A stretch of DNA of 64,000 nucleotides from Heterotrichella gracilis (lineage: Eukaryota > Sar > Xanthophyceae > Tribonematales > Xanthonemataceae): contig JAULBX010016415.1 in assembly GCA_032358255.1 (NCBI GenBank), positions 1-64,000 on the forward strand, in the 5' to 3' direction. Of the stretch, positions 1 through 10,503 are shown one piece after another (the first letter of the stretch is position 1; every line of letters begins with the position of its first letter). The position numbers and the translations under genes are program-made. The notes under the pieces are model-generated. The model saw only the letters and a list, made by a program, of their open reading frames with translations, was not told where the DNA came from and made no database searches.

Positions 1-190
1 CGATAAGTGCCCATTACCATGCGCCGCTTTGGATGGTGTTCAAGCAAGAGGCTTGTGGTAGTTCATTATCGCTTGGGTGCAGCACTGGGTTGTATGCACT
101 GCTCATGCCATGGGTGTTTGCCCAAGTATTGCATTGGTATCAACGTGTCCATGCCAGTGCGCTTGTGGTATGTTAGGGAGCTGCACGTAC

Positions 191-1451
191 CGCCTGCTCC
201 GCCGCTTTTTCCACCTTGGGATCAAACATGAAGCCTGACGTCCACCCGATCTCTGGCCCAGTGTTTGGTGCTACCGCCTCTGGGTGTGCCTGTGGAGAGC
301 AAGCAGGGGCGCATAAGAACACACACAGGTTGGTCCGTTTGCAGGAAGCACATAGCACACTGGCGCAGCTGGCTACCAGCACTGGCACGGCTAGCTACCA
401 GCACTGGCCCGAGTACACAACAAGGCAAATCCCAGGGAAGCAGGTTTCTCAATATTGGTCAGGCTTGTACAAGGATTGACAGGCAGGTTTTCCCAAATGA
501 CCCCCAAAGATGCGGCCAGGGTGGGTGTCAACGACGAGATACCAGGTTGTGGCACTTACAAAATGCTTCAGCCAGCATTCCTGATAGTGCCCTTCACACA
601 TGCTCTTATCTCCACACCAGACCCACACTGCAGGCAAACACAAACTCGTTGGTAAAAGTGGAGAAGTGTGCTGGGTGCACATGGTCAAGTGGTGCAGGGC
701 CGCTGCTGCGACAATGGGTAATTTCCAGGCCTGTTCCCTGCTTGAAGAAGTCCATACCATTGCACTCGGGGTCTTCAGCGCTGTTAGGCTTGAAGCGCTT
801 GCAGGAGTCGCAGCACGCGCTAGCCGTTGGCACTTTGTTGCTGGAGCCCCACACCAGGGCTTCACCCCCACCATAACTGCAACGGGCACAGCAGGCTGTT
901 ATTACCAGCAACACACAGGAGCTGCTGAGGCCAGCAGGGGAAAGCAGCAGCAAGGAACCCAAGGCCAGGCAACATGGCTCACTCTGTGTTTGGAAGCATT
1001 CTGCAACCATCCGCAGCTGCTGTGTTCAGCTTCTGAGCCTTCACAGCACCCTCCTTCTTTACTTGGTACATGGGCCCAGCTCCCACCATCCCCCTGTACT
1101 TGGCTGCAGAGAATAAAGCACGCCCTCAGCCAAGTGGTACATGTGTTCAGTGCACCAACGTGGAGATTACAAGCAAACTATGGCAGAGCCAAGGAACCAT
1201 GGCCAACAGCAAACAAACGTACTCATTCCCCCGTTGCCTGCGTGCATCCATTTCGGTAGATGTGCGGCGATATCGTGCTCAGCCCTGCCCACAAAGTCCT
1301 TAAAGGCAATGTCATGCACCCCGTGATGTTCTTGCGTTTTTGAAGCCTGATCCACTTGCTTGGAGAGCTGTTTGACTGACGAGAAGGTAACGAAAAGGGT
1401 TATGGCCACAGACCCCAGCAGGACGTGGCTGGGCTTTACGTTGACGTTCAT
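191..1451 (-). CDS. Secreted or membrane-anchored apple/PAN-like Cys-rich protein (3' end missing)
   Basis: Five exons join in phase: 1451-1223, 1103-983, 876-758, 627-560 and 289-191 (212 codons so far); the next donor is GTACGT and the gene continues off the left edge or in unrecognised exons. The start is the ATG at 1451; its first 25 residues hold a hydrophobic stretch (HVLLGSVAITLFVTF) that fits a signal anchor or signal peptide. Exons 3-5 carry the diagnostic part: a CCDSC motif, then CNVWVWCGD, then ECWLKH, and a GPEIGWTSG tail. This Cys spacing is that of the small apple/PAN-like domain seen in many secreted algal proteins, thought to bind carbohydrate or protein outside the cell. The exact partner is unknown. 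The gene is divergent from PLP3. Domain type is inferred from the motif pattern; the exon structure is read directly. Confidence 0.72.
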
Positions 1452-1490
1452 CCTTGCACAATTAAATGTGCCTGCCCCCACTAAGTGGCC

Positions 1491-1500
1491 CTTATAAGGG
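1491..1500 (-). promoter_or_regulatory. TATA-like box upstream of the apple/PAN-like gene
   Basis: On the minus strand the sequence CCCTTATAAG lies about 45 bases before the chosen ATG. It is the only TATA-like element close to the start and would imply a short leader. No other promoter signal was recognised. Confidence 0.3.
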
Positions 1501-2906
1501 GAAGCTGCATAGCGAACCGAGCTTCACCAGCACGGCTCAGGGCTGTGAAGGCAGGTTTCTTTGTCCCAGGTCAGGCGAGTTGCGGGCTGCAGTGGGTATC
1601 GTGGCAGTGATTGGCCAATCGCCCTGTCATGCCCCCCAATCACAACACATCACAATTTCAGGCCCAACCCACAGACTGGGAAACAACAGGCATCAGCAAA
1701 TAAGCGCTAGGCTTTTCCTGTTTGTGTTTGCGTCAACTTGAACGCTTCATACGCAGTGCAATTATCGTGGAAGTGCATGCATATATATGCCTATCGCCTC
1801 CCCGTCTCCGCACATCTGTCTACAACCTGTCACCCGTGCTCGGGAGTTGAGGCGTACCCAAGAAGTTCTGGCAAGAACACAACCGTTCCCTGCGTGGCCA
1901 CCATTAACAGGCGAAAATTTTATGCCTTCGGTCGACTCCAATGATCTGCGTGCGAAAGCAAGCGTCTAAGTACAGCAATGTGCCTCACCCAAATATTGGG
2001 ACATGCAGAGATGCAGACGGGGGTTTGAAAGGGTTCTGCAGGACTCTGAGCTGAGCCCAACTGTCGTGGGTTTTCGTTCTATCTTGTGCCGTATACTACG
2101 TCCAGCCACCTGACATCTTCGTGGTCACTCCTGTTGGGGAGCCCAACAAACCCCAAACCCACTTGCCTGGCGCAGAAACGGCCCTGTGTGGGAAAGCTGT
2201 TGACACAGAAAGTCGAAGGTAATAACTTTAAGCGTATTGCCCTTATATCCGTTGTTTGTTGATGAAGCACTTGACACGACATGCATGTGAAGGCAAAGTT
2301 TTAAATTCTGCCCATCACAATCTGTTTTTTTAAACCTACCAACACGATTTGCCCGCATTGTCCACACACACTTCAGCAAAAGTCAGCGGTAAAAGAAATT
2401 GGTGCTTCTTGTTGTACATAGCTGCCACTACAAGGCAGCATTCGTGCCCAGCATCCATGCACTGATTGGGCTGCCAGTGGATGTGGTGTCTGTACAGAGG
2501 TGTTTTCACCAGACAGGTAGACCACACGAGTTGAGAAGGTTTAGTGACGTGGTCATGTTTTTCTCCTAATGCAGGGCCAGGCCTGTGGGAAGCACTCAGG
2601 GCGCCCGGCCCGTTCAGCAGCTTGCACAACCCATTAAGAGATAGACACATACACCATGGTACGTGTATGCACCACTGGAAACCATCCAGTAACGTCAGCA
2701 CAACCACTCTACTCGGGTTCATGTGCCTTGCAGCTTTCCATCCACCAAGTTGCACAAGTGTTTGGCAACGTCGCGCTGTCTGTCCATGCCACGCTGCCAC
2801 CAATCCTGCCGCCGAGGACAGTCATCCAGTTTGTGCCCTAGTGACGCTTCTCAAATTGAGTGATGTAAACTCTCAACTCCACCCCCACCCCCTCCCCCAA
2901 CTCCAG
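1501..2906. other. Divergent intergenic region, including the unresolved first exon of PLP3
   Basis: No convincing exon was found between the apple/PAN-like gene and the first recognisable PLP3 exon. It should hold both promoters and the initiator exon of PLP3, which must end in phase 0 and is expected to encode only a few residues. Open frames here have no family resemblance. Confidence 0.5.
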
Positions 2907-4743
2907 GACGTCGACGCCACCAAGAGCCGGCTGCAGAGCCTGGCATATGGCGAGGCCATGCTGGCAGCAGCAACAGACTACAAAAAAGTAGGGTATTGCA
3001 GCCACATCCCATCACCGCCACCTGCATGGCTGGAGTACTGCGGCATGCAGCTGCCGCCACACTGTGCTATCCCACCATCAAGCCACATGGCACATTCGCA
3101 TGGCACAAGTTCACGTCCAAACTCTTACATTCAGAAACCATTTCTTCCATCACCACCGCAACACACACACGCACAGTACCGTGCCAAAAGTGCCGCGCTT
3201 GCCCAGGCCCCAAAACCCTTCTCCTCACCCACCCAACCACTGCCTGCCCCAGGAGCTTGAGGCCAGCCAGCGCACCGGCCCCGCCTCCGCCGCCCACTTT
3301 GACATTGAGGAGCTGCTGGATGACCCCGAGCTTGAGCGGCTGCATGCGGAGCGCCTGGCGGTCATGCAGCGGGAGGCGGAGCGGAGGGTCAAGATGGAGC
3401 GGACAGGTGAGGCGCGGGGCATATCATGCGCCCCCACGGCTAGCGCCTGGGCCAGGGTTGGTGCCTGTAGCACAAGACGGCGTGTACTGGGTGCAATGGT
3501 GGTGGTTCGCTCATTGTTTCAATGGTTATGGAGTGTGGGGTGGCTAGGGCAATGGAGGGTGTGGAGGGGGGAAAGGGGGTGCGTGGCGAAACGCGGCAAA
3601 GTGGACCAGCTGCACTTCCCGCCTGCATGTGCTCCATTTCCATGGGTGGTGGCTGGAGGATCCATCCTGGGGAGCAGGTGCATGGTGTGTGTGTGATGCC
3701 CTGAAGCATTGAAACACGCCCATAGCCTACAAATTCTGTAGCCCATTTACGGTGCAGCAGTCTCAATACGGCAGCCTCAATGCCAACAATGCAACTCCAG
3801 CGCCACTACCCGCATGACTCACGCCCAAGCACACTGGGCAACAGAGCGCCTCGTGCCCATGCCCCACACACATTCCAATGCACCACCTGCATACCACCCT
3901 CATAGACTCGCCCATTTGTACCCACTTCAAGCTGACTAACCTCCGCATCACCCCTCCTTCCCATCCATTAATCCCTAGTCCCCACCTGCCCCCCTCCCCA
4001 GGCCACGGCTCGCTGACTGAGGTCCAGGAGGGCGACTTCCTGGAGATCACCACCAGCAGTCGCTACGTGGTGTGCCACTTCTTCCACAGGGACTTTGAGC
4101 GATGCAAGGTGGTGGACAAGCACCTGGCGCACTTGGCCAGGAAGTACTTTGACACGCGCTTCATCAAGCTGTCGGCGCCGGTAAGTGGAGGGGAGGGGAG
4201 GGTTAGCCTGCGCGGATGCAGAGCTGCCTGGTTAATTATCTGAAAGGTATTTGAATGCCGACTTGCACGCAAAGAAAATACAGAAGTGGTACAAGCAATG
4301 CCAGTGGGTGGCGCAAGCTTGTGCAGGCGGATTGCTGATCTGGCTTTTTTGCTGCAACGGTTGTAATTGATAAATGATTAATTCTAGTTCTTTTACTTAA
4401 TTTTGCTTGATTTGCCCTTTTGATTGTAATTATTTTATTTTAAATTCCTGTGGCGCCGCAGGACGCCCCCTTCTTCACCGTGAAGCTCCAGGTCCAGATG
4501 CTGCCGTGCATCGTGCTGTTCAACAACGGGGTGGCGGTGGACCGGGTGGTGGGATTTGCCGAGCTGGGCGCCACCGACCACTTCACCACTGACAAGCTGG
4601 AGGCACGGCTGCTGAAGAGCGGGGTCATGGTGGCGCCCAAGGCGGAGGGGAGCGACGACGAGGGGGGGAGAGGGGAGGAGGGCAGGACCGTGCGGCGCGG
4701 GTTCAAGAAGACGCAGTCTGACGAGGATTCAGACTTTGATTGA
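2907..4743 (+). CDS. PLP3: Phosducin-like protein 3 (TXNDC9/PLP3 type), first exon unresolved
   Basis: Four exons join in phase: 2907-2987, 3253-3406, 4002-4180 and 4462-4743 (TGA), giving 231 residues plus a missing initiator exon. The first exon matches the start of plant PLP3 proteins (DATKSRLQSLAYGEAM, AAATDYKK). It is followed by an acidic helix (FDIEELLDDPELERLH), the hinge GHG, and a thioredoxin fold with VVCHFFHRDFERCKVVDKHL and MLPCIVLFNNG. No CxxC redox pair is present, as usual for this family, so it is a binding protein and not a reductase. The C-terminus is acidic (DEDSDFD). Family members act with the CCT chaperonin in folding tubulin and actin. Cytosolic or nuclear location is likely. 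Introns are 180-600 nt. Confidence is high for identity; only the start is open. Confidence 0.9.
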
Positions 4744-5073
4744 GAATATTTATGGCGGGTGACAGGCGGGAGATGCCACCAAGAACAATTTTTTTGGGGT
4801 GCATGGTGCAAGGGCCATGGTTCAGACATTTGTCAGTGTGCTTGTGCATGGCGGAGACATGCACGTGTTTGGTTCAACTTGGTGGCCCAGGTGGCCCGCT
4901 GCAGGCCACGCACTGGAAGTCTGGTTTGAGGAATTTGCACACTCCTCGTGGTGACACCTTGTTGAAAAGTTGAACAATAATCTATGGTTTGGACGCCAGT
5001 GGTCAGCACTCGTGCGTTAGGCAGCCTGCGAGTGCATGCACAGTGTCATGTTTTATCAAGTTGGTTCAATATG
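4744..5073. other. 3' flank of PLP3
   Basis: Presumed 3' untranslated region and spacer. No gene, RNA or clear polyadenylation motif was recognised. Confidence 0.4.
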
Positions 5074-5635
5074 AAAGAAAGGGGACGCACAAAGGCGGAG
5101 TTGAGGGGCCACTGGCTCGCACCAGGGCACCGACCAGCCAGAACGGCTGGTAAAGCACAGGCCTTAGCCAATGCCAGCATGCATGGCATGCAAAAGGGTG
5201 TAAGAAAGAAAGAAAGAAACAAACAGAACGCCCCCACACACGGCGGCAAACCACAACCACCTCGGCAAATGACCCGGCTAAAGCGTAGTAGCAGTGCTAC
5301 AAAATCAATAATATATACATATATGCGTGGCACGCCTGTGCCACTTCAACTTTCCAAACGGTACCGGCCCAATGATTATATACTATATATTGAATACTAT
5401 AATTTGAATCGCTACGGTAGCAGCTGTCAGGGCAGCTTCCTGATTGCAACTCCTTGCTATTCAAGGCTCCTATGCTGTGTACACTAAACGCCAAACCCTT
5501 TTACATGCCATACCTGCGGGCATTGGCTAACTAGGCCTACAGGCCTACCCTTGACCAGCCGTTCTGGCTGGTGTGGTGCCCTGGTGCGAGCCAGTGGCCC
5601 CCCAACTACGCCTCTATGCGTACCCTTTCTTTCTT
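5074..5635. mobile_element. Foldback/MITE-like element with about 80-bp inverted arms
   Basis: The left arm (about 5074-5150) and the right arm (about 5554-5635) are inverted copies of each other. Both contain GGGGCCACTGGCTCGCACCA, then GGGCACC, then CCAGCCAGAACGGCTGG, with scattered differences. Each arm begins in a GAAA/TTTC run at the outer end. The roughly 400-bp interior has no coding frame of note and carries an extra GAAA run near 5202. Size and structure fit a non-autonomous DNA transposon or foldback element. No clear target-site duplication was found, so the outer limits are approximate. Confidence 0.6.
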
Positions 5636-6325
5636 TCTTTCTAGGCACATGCATGATGCATATATGCATGCGCATATAATATATGCATGCATGATGCCCG
5701 ACACGATGCTGCGGCACGCGTGCACCATGCATATGCATGGCACGCCATGGCTAGGCACCGAATGCAGTAGATACTAACAGCATGCTACTAGTCACTCTTA
5801 AATTTACTAGAACTCCCGTAAATTATCCGGGATAAACTAGACCAACGTTGCGTACGCAAGTACCACCATCATGTAGTTGGCAACTACACAAATACTAAAA
5901 AAAATGGCACCATTTGCAAATGCTGTGAGCCTACCGGGTATACTATTGACAGCGTGACCAGCCGGCCTGTAATTCATTCAGTGAATTCATTCTGAACAGC
6001 CAATGTATTGCATCGATGCGTCATCTCTGATTATTAATCGGTAAACTAAGTACGTATAGGTACCGGTATATCATTTATGGTGCCCAAAATAGTTGAGAAG
6101 TTGTTCCCACGTAGAGTAGGATGCTTCTATTATCTTATCACCCTTGCCCATACACGTATATGGATGGCCCACCCGGGGTCAGGAGCCACTGGCAACATGA
6201 CACCCCCTCTTTTCATGATCAGCAGCACATCAACATCATGCTCATCGTTGATATAATTTCGCATCCTTCATCCTGCACACCAGCCCTGGTTTACCCGATG
6301 GCAGCATCACATGCGGCCCACAGCC
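5636..6325. other. Spacer with CATG/ATAT palindromes
   Basis: A/T-richer than the genes. It begins with a run of overlapping palindromes (ATGCATATATGCATGCGCATATA type, 5650-5735). Beyond that nothing was recognised. Confidence 0.4.
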
Positions 6326-9200
6326 TCACTTCTGCAGCAACGCCAGCACATTGTTCGCCCCCGGATCTGCCAAAAAGCTCCGCAGATTTGCTACAGGCCC
6401 CTCCCCCGTCACCGCCGCCTGCGCCGCAAAGCCCAGCCATGCCACCATGGCCAGCCTGCCGTGCTTGATCTCCTTCACCTTGTTGTCCTCAAAGGATGCA
6501 GGAGGGGAGGAGAGGCCAAGGGGGTCAAACAGCCATCCACCTGGGCGGGAGGAAATGGTGGCTGTCAATGAACAAGGTCTACACGTAAATGATGGCATAA
6601 GGGATATGTAGCGGGTGGCCAGAATTCCAAGTTGCTTTCCATTGAGCACAAAATTAAAGCAGGAGGACACAGAAAAGCATCACATGCCAAATAAGTGCCG
6701 ATCAGCTTTCAGATCTTGGGTTTGGCAACTGCCGGGGCGGCAAAGGACGGTACGTCATGTGTGTGCACACCACGTTCCCGCCCCTTCTCACCCGGGTAGT
6801 TCTTGTCCCCTGGCAGGTACACCCCCAGCGGCTCGAGCGCCTCTATCCCACAGGCTCGCGCATACTCTGGGCCAAACATGAGCAGCACCTGGTGACACAG
6901 GGGCCATCTTTGAGGGCCTAGCTGGCGAGCACATGCATGCGTGTGGAGGTTACCCTTAAGGGACACGCTGTAGTGGAGGCATGCAGGCAGACACATGCAT
7001 GGGTGAACGCCTAGCAGGGGTGCAGGTGCGACAAGAGGGTGTAGGTACATGCATGAGTGTGTAGTTATACCAGGTAGGTTCATGCACAGGCTTGATAGGG
7101 GAGGTAGGCGCGGTAGGGGAGGTGAGCACCTGCCTATACGCGCGGCAGTGGAGTCCCGCAGCTGTACGGCGATGTAAACAAGGTTTCAGTCATCATCCGC
7201 AATACTGAACATGCAGTGATGTTCTTTTCTTTGTAGCCTGATGTCTGAGTGTGCACGACTGGATGCGCATCCACAGAACCCCCCACCTCCCCACCCACCT
7301 GGCACACCGCAATGATTGCCACCCCCTGGCCCCCCGCCACCCTCAGCCCCGCCACCCCTAGGTAGTTCAAATCCTCCCCTTGAAGCTTGGCGTATCCCAC
7401 CTCCCACCAAACAGGCTCCGCAAAAGACGCAAGGCCTGCGTACTGGAGGACCTCTGCGACGAGGGGAGCGGTTAGGCAATCGTTCTGGGGGGTTGAGCCT
7501 CTGGTGCACCAGACAACCTTGGTCAGTGTTGCCTGAGGTTGCTTGGATTTAAAAGCATATTTCTATGGTGTAAAACATCAATGATGGCATTGCTGTCACA
7601 GCAAAGGTATATTGCCAAACAGGATCTAAGTCAAGCCGGAACTGCAAGAGGGTAAAACCACAGGAGGCCCACCTGGCACCAGCGCCCCCAGAGCCGCCAG
7701 CATGGCCCATCGCGCATGAAGCACCTCCAGCTCAAGGTAGCGGTCGAAATCTCGAGCGTCCTTCCCTAATCCCAGGGTGTCGAACCCATAATCCCCAGCA
7801 ACCTCCCCAGTGAGGTGCCGGGGATAGCTGTAGGTCAAGGGCCCCAGCCACTTTGGGCGGTCTTCCCCGTACCATGGGCTGCACGTCAATCAAATCTCCC
7901 AATGAGGGCCAAACCCTTGGGCAGGGTTAACACAGGGCGCAGACTGCATTCTGCTGACATCCTGCTTGCAATGCATGTGCGATGCATGTGCAATATGTCA
8001 GGCAAGTGTGCGATACGCCATCAGGCAACCCAGGATGGTATGGCGTGCAACGCCTGGGCCAGGGGGAATATTAAACTAGTAAATTGTTTTGAATTAGTAT
8101 CATGTGCCACAAGGGACTATATATGACCTACATTAAACTCCCTGCTACCAGGATACTATAATACATCCCTGACATATAAAGATCCACCTGTCCCAGGTGA
8201 CTGTAATACCTCCCCCGCGTATACACCCACCTGTCCCGCCGTGCCTGCTGTCGCTGCGCCTCTCGCTGCCCCTCCTCAGCCTTCAACGCAGCCTTCTGCA
8301 CCCGCAGCCTGTCCTGAAGCTGTGCGCCAAGGGGGCTATCCGCAAGGGCTTGCACAGCCGCAAAGGGGAGGGCGGACAGCAGCACCACCCCTGCACATGG
8401 AGGGGGGAGGGTCAGCATGGGTGTGTGTAAAGGGGGTTGCGGAACAACCACATCAGCACTGCTGGTGTGACGCAGGGGGATAGCAGCATAAATGCCGTAG
8501 TTACTTCATACATATTTTGGCAAGAGGCGCCATTCAGCAAGGACGGGCTTTGGGGTTGAGTGGCGTTCAATGCAGGCCCGCGGCATTGGACATGCCACTG
8601 GACATGCCACGGGCATGGACACTGCGCTATAAGCCATGCCCCCTTATGTACCAGAATAGCACAGCCACAAAGCCCCTTTAACAACCCAACGGCAGTACCA
8701 TCACCAGCACAACCTCCATCCCCTCGGCAGTACCACGGGCACCCACCTGCCACATCAGCAATGCCGGCCGCCACGTGGCAGCGCCTGAGCCTGCGGCACC
8801 GCCCAAGGGGGGTGCGGGTGCGGAGGTTGCTCAGCCGGGTGTGGCGACACAGAACCTGTGATGGTCCACAAGGGGGAATGTACTCATTGCCAGGGTGTGA
8901 ACACCAACCATATGCACATACTAGCCTTTATGTTGGCCACACAGCCCTGCACGCCTGTGGACTCCAGCAGGATCACAACTCTTACAACTTCTAGACGGAA
9001 GCACGACTGCAGCAGCTGCGTGTATAAATCCAATTATAGGATGGTGCTTGCATGTGCTCCCCCTCGATGCACTACAGAACCCCGTTGCTTTGAAACCTTC
9101 GCACCTTGACACTGCCTGGGCATGGTAGCATTTTCATAGACCTCCAACCACTACTGGCGGCGCAGAGGGGGCCGGTGGGTATGCCGCCACACCCTGCCAT
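6326..9200 (-). CDS. Chlorophyll a/b-binding light-harvesting protein with N-terminal extension (LHCB5/LHCB7-like)
   Basis: Seven exons in phase: 9200-9105, 8855-8747, 8390-8231, 7878-7673, 7453-7299, 6888-6792 and 6540-6326 (TGA), about 345 residues. Residues 1-70 are basic and Ser/Arg/Cys-rich, as in a chloroplast transit peptide. Next come a hydrophobic segment ([16 protein letters not shown]) and a charged helix rich in Arg, Gln and Glu. The light-harvesting domain starts at [14 protein letters not shown] (about 122). Helix 1 has the chlorophyll-binding E173-x-x-H176-x-R178 motif (EVLHARWAM); helix 3 has E298-I-K-H301-G-R303. The [11 protein letters not shown]-type loop and [12 protein letters not shown] end are also present. 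It binds chlorophyll in thylakoid antennae. The start at 9200 is the ATG that gives a transit peptide; an upstream ATG at 9332 would add a His/Thr-rich repeat. The first two exons are less certain than the rest. Subclass is not certain. Confidence 0.88.
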
Positions 9201-9222
9201 TGCTGCATGTGTTTGCTGTGAG

Positions 9223-9265
9223 GTGTGTGGTGTGTGGTGTGTGGTGTGTGGTGTGTGGTGTGTGG
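9223..9265. repeat. (GTGTGGT)n heptamer microsatellite
   Basis: About six direct copies of a 7-base unit just upstream of the chosen light-harvesting start, so probably in its leader or promoter. On the minus strand it would encode the His/Thr repeat of the rejected upstream start. Confidence 0.8.
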
Positions 9266-9448
9266 GTGCCCTTACTGCAGAGAGGTAGGAAAATAGGCGG
9301 CGGCTGTTGCAGATTATACTACTAGTGTGCAATGGTGTAACAGTTCTGAACAGCCTTTATAACCTCTACACCCTGCCCATCCGCTTGACGTTATGATCCT
9401 AGATGAACTCAAGTTGAACTTAGTTGAAGACAAGTGGATACTAGGCAT

Positions 9449-9567
9449 GCTACGTTCATACGTCTGAGAATACACCGAACCCCATTAGAACTTCGCAGTT
9501 AAGCTCAGATCGGCAAGATTAGTACTGGGGAGAGAGATCACCTGGGAAGTCCTTGTGACGTAGTGTT
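9449..9567 (+). rRNA. 5S: 5S ribosomal RNA gene
   Basis: About 119 nt matching the eukaryotic 5S rRNA. Core pieces in the correct order and spacing are CCCCATTAGAACTTCGCAGT, TTAAGC, GATTAGTACTGGGG and ATCACCTGGGAAGTCC. The 5' GCTACG pairs with CGTAGT near the 3' end to form helix I. The internal promoter of RNA polymerase III (box A around AAGCTCAG, box C around GATTAGTACTGG) is inside the gene, and a TTTT terminator follows at 9565-9568, with TTTTT further on. Some positions differ from land-plant and Chlamydomonas 5S (for example GAGAGAGATCACC in place of GGTGGGTGACC), so it could be a diverged dispersed copy; the helix I pairing argues that it may still be functional. It is single, not in a visible tandem array. 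Confidence 0.85.
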
Positions 9568-9568
9568 T

Positions 9569-10503
9569 TGCCAACATTTTTGCTATTTCAACAACTGAGA
9601 ACTGGTTGCTGCTCTGTACGAGGGTCTGAACAGGTGATGTTTGCGCCAATATTCATTTTTTTATTTCAATGGGGGCATGTATCCCGGCATGTCATTGACC
9701 CCTTGGTCAAAGAAGTCAAACGTGGGATGGGTTTTACTCATTTCTTGGCTGTTGTCTCGTAGCCAACCTGGAACTTCCAGCAGCTAATATATAGCTCGAT
9801 GTACAATCATTGTGACACATTACACTAGACGTCGACAGGGACAACATCACACAATGGACATGCCCCGGTGCCATTTATGGATTCAGTCTTCGATTTGATA
9901 GCCTAATAGGTTATCACTGTCCCAGGCCCAAGCACAGGGAGCACAGCCCTGCAACGTTGACCCAGCGGTTTGCCAAGCTTGCCTCACAGAGGTGCACTGT
10001 GCAAATTCTCAATTGTTCCACCAAGACAGGCTTCAAGCTGCTTGCTAATAGCCCAGTCGTGACTGATCACTGTCCTGGTTGCCCCGAGCAGGTACCATCG
10101 TGTGAAGAAAACAGCAGGAGTGGGACTGGGCACGGCATGCGGGTACGGGTCAGCCCCAGAAGGTGGCATTGCCAAGGCTTGGGACAATTACGATAAAACA
10201 AAACCTGAATCGGCAACAAGGGGGAGAGGCAGCACTGAGAGCCACACACGTGGCTCGCCCAATGCGGCGCCCAGCAACGCGTTCACCAAGTGGCTACACC
10301 ACCACAGGTCAACTTGGCCCAGGGTGCATATCCTACCCTAGGGTATCTTCAACACTGCTGGAGTATTTGTCCCGCAGTCAGCTGGCTCGCACAACAGGCC
10401 ACTGAAGCTGGCGGAGCCGGGATATGCTGGCGGTGTTGCAAGGGGCGTGGCCGCATGTGGCTCAGCAATGGTGAGGGGAGGGGGGGGAGGAGGGAGGCAC
10501 TGC
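9569..10503. other. Spacer between 5S rRNA and primase
   Basis: No exon or RNA gene was recognised. It includes the presumed 3' untranslated region of the primase gene near its right end. Confidence 0.4.

Noticed and set aside
2544-3260. 238-codon plus-strand frame
   Set aside because: Only the part from 2907 is a real exon; the rest is promoter and intron read-through.
9957-10405. Small plus-strand frames between 5S and primase
   Set aside because: No recognisable motif, no supporting splice sites, and ordinary spacer composition.
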